Of a stretch of DNA of 64,000 nucleotides, positions 60,401 to 64,000 are shown in pieces (position 1 is the first letter of the stretch; every line of letters starts with the position of its first letter). The notes beneath the pieces were generated by a model, which made no database searches, was not told the origin of the DNA, and saw nothing but the letters and a program-made list of their open reading frames with translations. Made by a program: the position numbers and the translations under genes. This stretch comes from Diabrotica undecimpunctata (Eukaryota; Arthropoda; Insecta; Coleoptera; Chrysomelidae): the NCBI RefSeq assembly GCF_040954645.1, contig NC_092808.1, positions 16,731,883-16,795,882 of the forward strand, read 5' to 3'.

Positions 60401-62763
60401 ACAGTGATGTAGACGATATTTCGGAAGACCATAACATTGAATCTGAACACGATACATGTTCGGAATTTTCTGATTCTGACGAGCCTGCAGATTGTAATGA
60501 ATTAGCAGTAAGTGATAGTGACAAAACCTATGTTTATGGTTAAAATCGACACAAGTGGTGGTGTCAGAAGTTATCCCCTCATCTAGAACATGTAAACACA
60601 ACATTGTCATAAAAGTGCCAATTCTAAAAACAAAGGCGAAAATGCTCGGCGAGGCTGCGATACCCTTGTTTGTTTGGAATATGTTGTTTAGTGATAACAT
60701 TCTACAACATATTGAGCAGAATACAAACCCAAAAATTACGATCAATGCGTGAGAAATATTCTGCTAGTTCTATCCATCATCTTAGAGCAATGGATGTTAT
60801 TGAGTTAAGAGCATTTTTGGGAGTTCTTGTTTACACTGCCATTTTCAACTCCAGTCACGAAAATATAGACCGTTTATTTGCAACAGATGGAACTGGAAGA
60901 GAAATCTTCAAAGCAGTCATGCGCAAAAAAAGGATTGCTGTTCTTTTAATTACTATCCGATTCGACAATCCAGAAGACAGGGAAGAACGCAAAAAATATG
61001 ATCCAACTGCAGCTATTTCATTTATATTTAATACTTTCACAGAAAATTGTCAAAGTTTATACGGACTTGGTCAATCTGCCACAATTGATGAAATGCTTGT
61101 AAATTTTCGAGGTAAATGCCGGTTTAAAATGTACATGCCTAACAAACTGGCTAAATACGGACTCAAAATACAGTGTCTTCCGAATGAAAAGACTCAGATG
61201 GATTTGGTATCAGTGACGAGCACAAAAAATTCCTAAAGCCTATACAAGCTGCGTTGCGCTTAGCTGAACCGCTCTTTGATAGCAACCGAAATATCACAGC
61301 TGATAATTGGAACTCTTCTATTTAATTAGTGGATATTTTACGAACAAAAAAGTTGACTTATGTGTTGACACTGAAAAAAAATAAGGCTGAATACCTCCAT
61401 CTTTTCTGCCCAACAGAAACAGACCTGAAGGGTGAACAATTTATAGATTTAGGGAAGAATGTACCTTAATTTCTCATGTAGAAAAAGTGGGAAAGGCTAC
61501 AGTACTTTTATCTTCAATGCATAGTAGAAGTTATAGTGATCCCTTTACTGAAAAACCAGAAATAATTTCTAATTATAATGAGAATAACGGAGGTGTAGAT
61601 TCCCTATATGAGAAATGCTCCAAAAGCACCTCAAGCCGCCGAACCTGAAGATGGCTCTTAACAATTTTTTTTCTTATATTGGACATTTCTATAGCAAATT
61701 AATATATTCTACATCAGTTTTACAAAAACAATCCAGTAATAAAAGAAAAAAGTGTTTTTGGTTTGGAGTTGGCTATGTAGTTAGTGCAAGATCACATGAA
61801 AAGACAAATGACAATGACGAACATTCCACGTCAATTACGTCTTACAATTAGCCAGATACTTGGAGTTTAAGAAGAACAAAAGGACAATCAGATGGATGTT
61901 CTTATTTTAGAAAAACGCAAGATTTGCAGTTTGTGTCCGAGTAAAAATCGCAGGATGACAAAATACCTGTGCTTGCGTTGCAAAAGCCTGTGTTTGGGAT
62001 GTACAAAACCACTATGTAAAAATTGCATATAAAATTGGTAAAGTTTAACTGATGCTAGAAACAAACATTTTTGATCGATTTTTATTTTACCTAGTTTTTT
62101 GTTTACTGTGCAGTTTGAACATTTATTCTAGGAACACATTTTTTTTTCATAGTGTTTTTATATATTTTTTAATTACTTTACAAAACTATGTACTTTTTCA
62201 CAAATATTTGTATGGATGTCAGTTTTATTTAAATACTTTTTTCTTAACCCAAATAATGCCCAAATCTAATACATTCACTTTTATATAAATATATCAGGGT
62301 ATGTTTGTAACATTTTTTCTTAATAAAAAAATTATTTTTGAGTGTTGTTTTGCTGTCTTGAAAACAGTAGTTTCGCAGACTACCCCGGACCAGTTACGCT
62401 ACTGCTACAGTACCGGACCAGTTAAGGGTTCAATTGTTATTATTTTTTGTAAGCTTTGTCCATAAAATTGTACAATTTTCAGTGACAATAAAGCATTATA
62501 CTATTCTATCGTATTATAACAATTTAGACATTAAGAAATTGTTTGACAAGTACTTACTCTTTAAACTCAGATAGATTTTCCTGATCACTACTATAAGAAA
62601 AACTAGACACCGCCGAATCGCTACTGTTCTCATCGTATAAAAACAAATCACTACCGGTCGAAGATCCCGTCGTACTCCCATTACTATTCCCGTTGGCATG
62701 CACAAAATGACTACCCTCGAAAAAATACTGCCGGTTAACGACGTCCAAATCTAAATTCTCCAT
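45482..62763 (-). CDS. Fer1: Fer1/Ptf1a-like bHLH transcription factor, complete, 3 exons
   Basis: Minus-strand exons: 62763-62558, 52379-52072, 45645-45482. They total 678 nt (225 aa), phases agree and introns are GT..AG. Residues 1-68 are acidic and rich in Ser, Gly and Asn. The bHLH covers about 88-141: [20 protein letters not shown], then [20 protein letters not shown], then [14 protein letters not shown]. It is nearly the same as vertebrate PTF1A over this stretch. The C-terminus keeps both PTF1A boxes: HSLSW (180-184) and [10 protein letters not shown] (198-207), which in vertebrates contact RBPJ. So it is the insect 48-related (Fer1) type rather than another bHLH. It is expected to bind E-boxes as a heterodimer with an E-protein (Daughterless) and to act in neural or gland fate. 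Introns of 6.4 and 10.2 kb are packed with transposons. Confidence 0.92.
46140..47552 (-). mobile_element. R2-superfamily LINE relic, copy A
   Basis: Minus-strand frames: [20 protein letters not shown] (RT catalytic box), [38 protein letters not shown], then the endonuclease end [12 protein letters not shown]. Stops and shifts throughout. The 3' end has an AATAATA-type tail near 46140. Confidence 0.7.
47553..48300 (-). mobile_element. R2-superfamily LINE relic, copy B, 5'-truncated
   Basis: Minus strand: a zinc knuckle [20 protein letters not shown] (48285-48225 area), then [20 protein letters not shown], a PD-x14-D restriction-like endonuclease core, then [20 protein letters not shown] and [12 protein letters not shown]. 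The tail is (TAA)n at 47573-47555. The 3' part is nearly identical to copy A. Confidence 0.72.
48300..49105. other. Fer1 intron 2, unassigned
   Basis: To 48540 there is an open but unrecognised stretch. Near 48715-48770 TTTTATAACCGG occurs twice about 45 bp apart, with an inverted TAACCGGTTA. It may be the 5' flank of the next transposase. Confidence 0.35.
49106..50025 (+). pseudogene. IS630/mariner-related transposase, broken
   Basis: The first 142 codons are open: a paired HTH ([66 protein letters not shown]). After a stop come [13 protein letters not shown] (first D), [39 protein letters not shown] (second D) and [17 protein letters not shown], where the third acidic motif is garbled. This matches the insect mariner-like family with DUF4817-type N-termini. 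Termini not found. Confidence 0.7.
50040..51330. other. Fer1 intron 2, nothing recognised
   Basis: AT-rich. Possible remains of the transposon 3' flank to about 50350, then no feature. Confidence 0.4.
51340..51790 (+). pseudogene. Ty3/gypsy integrase C-terminal fragment
   Basis: Frames read [73 protein letters not shown]. This is the end of gypsy Pol after the integrase core. Upstream Pol and Gag are absent. Confidence 0.75.
51834..52046 (+). mobile_element. Gypsy 3' LTR next to Fer1 exon 2
   Basis: From TGTTTTTTCAG to ACGTAACA, about 213 bp, with a TATATAAG box near 51865 and AATAAAG near 51984, following the gypsy Pol end. The boundaries are inferred from the TG..CA rule. Its right end is 25 bp from the Fer1 exon 2 splice donor, antisense to Fer1. 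Confidence 0.55.
52380..52899. other. Fer1 intron 1, part next to exon 2, nothing recognised
   Basis: Includes the polypyrimidine/acceptor side of exon 2. No transposon identified. Confidence 0.4.
52900..54197 (-). mobile_element. Tc1-like transposon relic, minus strand
   Basis: Minus-strand frames: [35 protein letters not shown] (HTH), [11 protein letters not shown], then [18 protein letters not shown] and [20 protein letters not shown] (catalytic D...E). The 5' end near 54197 reads CACTCATGGACAAAAATATC on the minus strand, a typical Tc1 terminus. I did not find its partner at the other end. Confidence 0.7.
54530..54830. repeat. GC/CpG-rich block full of short perfect palindromes
   Basis: CCCCAACATG 54542-54551 with CATGTTGGGG 54566-54575; GTTGTT-c-AACAAC 54589-54601; GGTTG-ca-CAACC near 54660; CAGTCGG-t-CCGACTG 54676-54690. 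The block is markedly richer in G+C than its surroundings, so most frames are open by chance. It looks like a non-autonomous transposon terminus or a structured repeat; class unknown. Confidence 0.45.
54833..57077 (+). mobile_element. Decayed, intron-bearing transposase-like element (DUF7869-like protein)
   Basis: Left side: two copies of GACAAGCCAC(N)6-ATGGCGC (54833-54855 and 54945-54967) and two inverted GTGGCTTGT copies near 55127 and 55171. The protein starts at ATG 54961 ([20 protein letters not shown]) and is split by a GT..AG gap, about 55104-55203. It continues in broken frames: [98 protein letters not shown] and YHPFYNSL. Several stops; a LINE tail interrupts it at 55900-56025. From memory this order matches long uncharacterised insect proteins of the DUF7869 type; not verified. 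Catalytic role unproven. Confidence 0.5.
55900..56025 (+). mobile_element. LINE 3'-end scrap inside the previous element
   Basis: Reads [27 protein letters not shown] with a short (GAT)n tail, as in the end of 31560-32104. Flanks ATTCGGATCGAT and ATTCAGATTGAT may be a diverged target duplication. Confidence 0.6.
57100..58110. other. Fer1 intron 1, nothing recognised
   Basis: Very AT-rich. It may include the 3' flank of one element and the 5' flank of the next; no termini found. Confidence 0.4.
58113..59200 (+). pseudogene. Tc1-like (DD34E) transposase, broken by shifts
   Basis: Starts [23 protein letters not shown] ([20 protein letters not shown]), GRNRVTT linker, second HTH ([20 protein letters not shown]), then in other frames LFTDESRF (first D), [11 protein letters not shown] (second D) and NPIENLWD (E). 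At least two frame shifts and a stop in the third motif. Inverted termini not found. Confidence 0.75.
59530..59830 (-). mobile_element. LINE C-terminal fragment
   Basis: Minus strand, several shifts: a LEYLGH-like box, [17 protein letters not shown], then [14 protein letters not shown]. Related to 40400-40710. Confidence 0.5.
60069..62421 (+). mobile_element. piggyBac transposon, 2.35 kb, with TTAA target duplication
   Basis: TTAA at 60065-60068 and 62422-62425. Left end CTGGTCCGGCGTCGTCTGAC; right end reversed CTGGTCCGGTACTGTAGCAG, matching over the first ten bases. Subterminal copies of the motif occur near 60246-60275 (GACGACGCCGGACTG) and 62380-62395 (CCCCGGACCAGTTACG). Confidence 0.88.
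60313..62032 (+). pseudogene. piggyBac transposase, full span but with stops and shifts
   Basis: Start [20 protein letters not shown], then a stop; acidic N-terminus ([13 protein letters not shown]). The core is open at about 60748-61236: [51 protein letters not shown] (first catalytic D), [15 protein letters not shown]. After a shift, [10 protein letters not shown] (second D). It ends in a cysteine-rich tail [19 protein letters not shown] and [13 protein letters not shown]. At least six lesions make it inactive. Confidence 0.8.
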
Positions 62764-63030
62764 TATTAAAGTTTTATGTTTTCATTGCACACTTTTCCAA
62801 TTATGCAATTGTATCTTAATCGACGCCACGTGTCGACCACGTGAGCGTTTGAAAGCAGCACGTGTCAGGAGCAAAGGACGACTGAAAAGTATCCTGGACC
62901 GTTGCCAGGACATTCGTGCGTCCTGTGAAAGAACGCGGTAGGAACGGTGTGATGGGATACGTCGTCGCCGTCTCGGGGAAGGGTGGTGGCCACTCCCACG
63001 CTATTGTTACAGCTGCATTGTTACATTGAT
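62764..63030 (-). promoter_or_regulatory. Fer1 promoter region with three CACGTG E-boxes
   Basis: CACGTG at 62827-62832, 62838-62843 and 62859-62864, i.e. 64-101 bp before the start codon. Farther out are CAGCTG at 63010-63015 and CTCCCACG at 62993-63000 (an imperfect RBPJ/TC-box read in this direction). The block is richer in C+G than the flanks. The start site is unknown. Confidence 0.45.
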
Positions 63031-63229
63031 TAGCCCTTTGATTGTACGATTTAAGAAAATACAATTATTTAAATATATCAAGAAACAATTGCGATTAAGT
63101 AAACAAATTCTTAATGATTGTGTTTTTATTGAAAGGAATGTTTTGTATATGTAACAGGAGCAGGTAAGATGTCTACAGAACTATTTGTATATCTACGCGC
63201 TGGAAAAACGATTCGCTAGAATTTTTTTC

Positions 63230-64000
63230 AAATTGCCCCACCCTATGGGGCAATGTGAACTTTTGACATATAGTCAGTTGTCATTTTTTTGTTGAAAATA
63301 CGTTAAATAAATTATGTTTCAATTGCAACTAAATGACAGTTAAATGTTTAATGAACGTCCCTAATTAATTAAACAAAACAAAATCATTTCTGGTTTAACA
63401 GTATGTGCATATCTTCCTTAGATGGTTCACAATGCCCCATCCTCCCCTAAAACTGTTTTTAAGTCATCCCTTCGAATGAGAGACAACGATTAATTGCTCA
63501 TTTTAATGAGTTAGGGGATTACAATGCTCAAAACAAATATTTAACAGATCTTGTCATGGTTGTACCTGTTGGTAGACAGAAAAGCCGAAACCCTGAAGCT
63601 GACGCAAGTTTTAATCAATCTTCCTATAGTTATAGAGTTCGGGTAAATGTGAGTGGCTGGTTACAAGAGACTGTTGTTTGCTATAAAGCATTTTTGTCTT
63701 TACACGGCATCACTAATCGCCCTGTTCAAACCATAAAGAAAAATTTACTTAAAGAAGATGCACAGCATAATAAGTTGACCAATGAAAGAAGAACAATAGT
63801 AATGAGCTTTATATAGTTACTGAAAGGAAGGAAATCTCATTATTCGTTGCATGATACTAGTAAAATGTATTTACCTGCAGAACTTAATACAGCCAAACTT
63901 CATCATACGTATAATGAATCACATAATAGTAATAGAACAGGGTACACTACATTTCATGAGATATTTGTGAGTAAACTCAATATATCTTTCGGCTACCCAC
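63230..64000 (+). mobile_element. Second transposase-like element of the 54833 type, cut by right edge
   Basis: An inverted motif pair precedes it: GGGGCAATGTGAAC (63247-63260) and GTTCACAATGCCCC (63426-63439). Coding from about 63480: RLIAHFNELGDYNAQNKYLT, MVVPVGRQKSRNPEADASFN, YRVRVNVSGWLQETVVCYKA, FLSLHGITNRPVQTIKKNL, a stop, then SHYSLHDTSKMYLPAELNTA and TTFHEIFVSKLNISFGYP at the edge. The order parallels the element at 54833-57077, with low identity. Confidence 0.5.

Overview
This is AT-rich, intron-containing, transposon-crowded animal DNA. The gene complement (mitochondrial aspartate aminotransferase, an XPF nuclease, a Ptf1a/Fer1-type bHLH factor) and the mix of repeats (RTE-like LINEs with (TA)n or (GAA)n tails, Tc1/pogo, piggyBac, Ty3/gypsy, R2-like LINEs) point to an insect. 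A beetle with a large genome is the best guess, but that is an inference.

Four host genes can be reconstructed. (1) Bases 257-1, minus strand: the 5' end of a BRCA1-like RING protein that leaves the window at base 1. (2) Bases 793-21328, plus strand: a complete 17-exon XPF/ERCC4 (Drosophila mei-9) gene whose exons join in one frame to 921 codons, with catalytic motif and HhH tail intact. (3) Bases 36994-23318, minus strand: a complete 6-exon mitochondrial aspartate aminotransferase (GOT2), 424 aa, with PLP lysine at about residue 273. (4) Bases 62763-45482, minus strand: a complete 3-exon Fer1/Ptf1a-like bHLH gene, 225 aa, with two introns of about 6.4 and 10.2 kb. The BRCA1-like and XPF genes are head to head, 535 bp apart between start codons, so two DNA-repair genes may share a promoter. 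XPF and GOT2 converge.

Nearly all the rest is mobile DNA in the introns and intergenic spaces. XPF introns hold a full-length LINE (4510-8620, 13-bp target duplication, intact 1008-aa ORF2), an odd internally deleted ORF ringed by seven copies of a 14-bp motif (2341-3996), a scrambled LINE with a nested LINE insertion (11965-15417), a pogo-type element (16219-16927) and a foldback (17893-18176). A piggyBac deletion derivative lies between XPF and GOT2. GOT2 introns hold a second pogo-type copy, a Tc1 element with both termini, a foldback and several LINE tails. The GOT2-Fer1 spacer is a graveyard of LINE and Tigger fragments and holds a coiled-coil reading frame split by a LINE. Fer1 introns hold two R2-like LINE copies, an IS630/mariner-like transposase, a gypsy 3' end whose LTR stops 25 bp from a Fer1 splice donor, two Tc1 relics, a GC-rich palindromic block, an intron-bearing transposase-like element, and a 2.35-kb piggyBac with TTAA ends.

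The best candidate for something undescribed is the pair of related transposase-like elements at 54833-57077 and 63230-64000 (I recall the family as resembling DUF7869 proteins; not verified). Each has its own duplicated or inverted motif beside the 5' end of its gene. The 2341-3996 element shows the same kind of motif arrangement. No tRNA, rRNA or CRISPR was seen.
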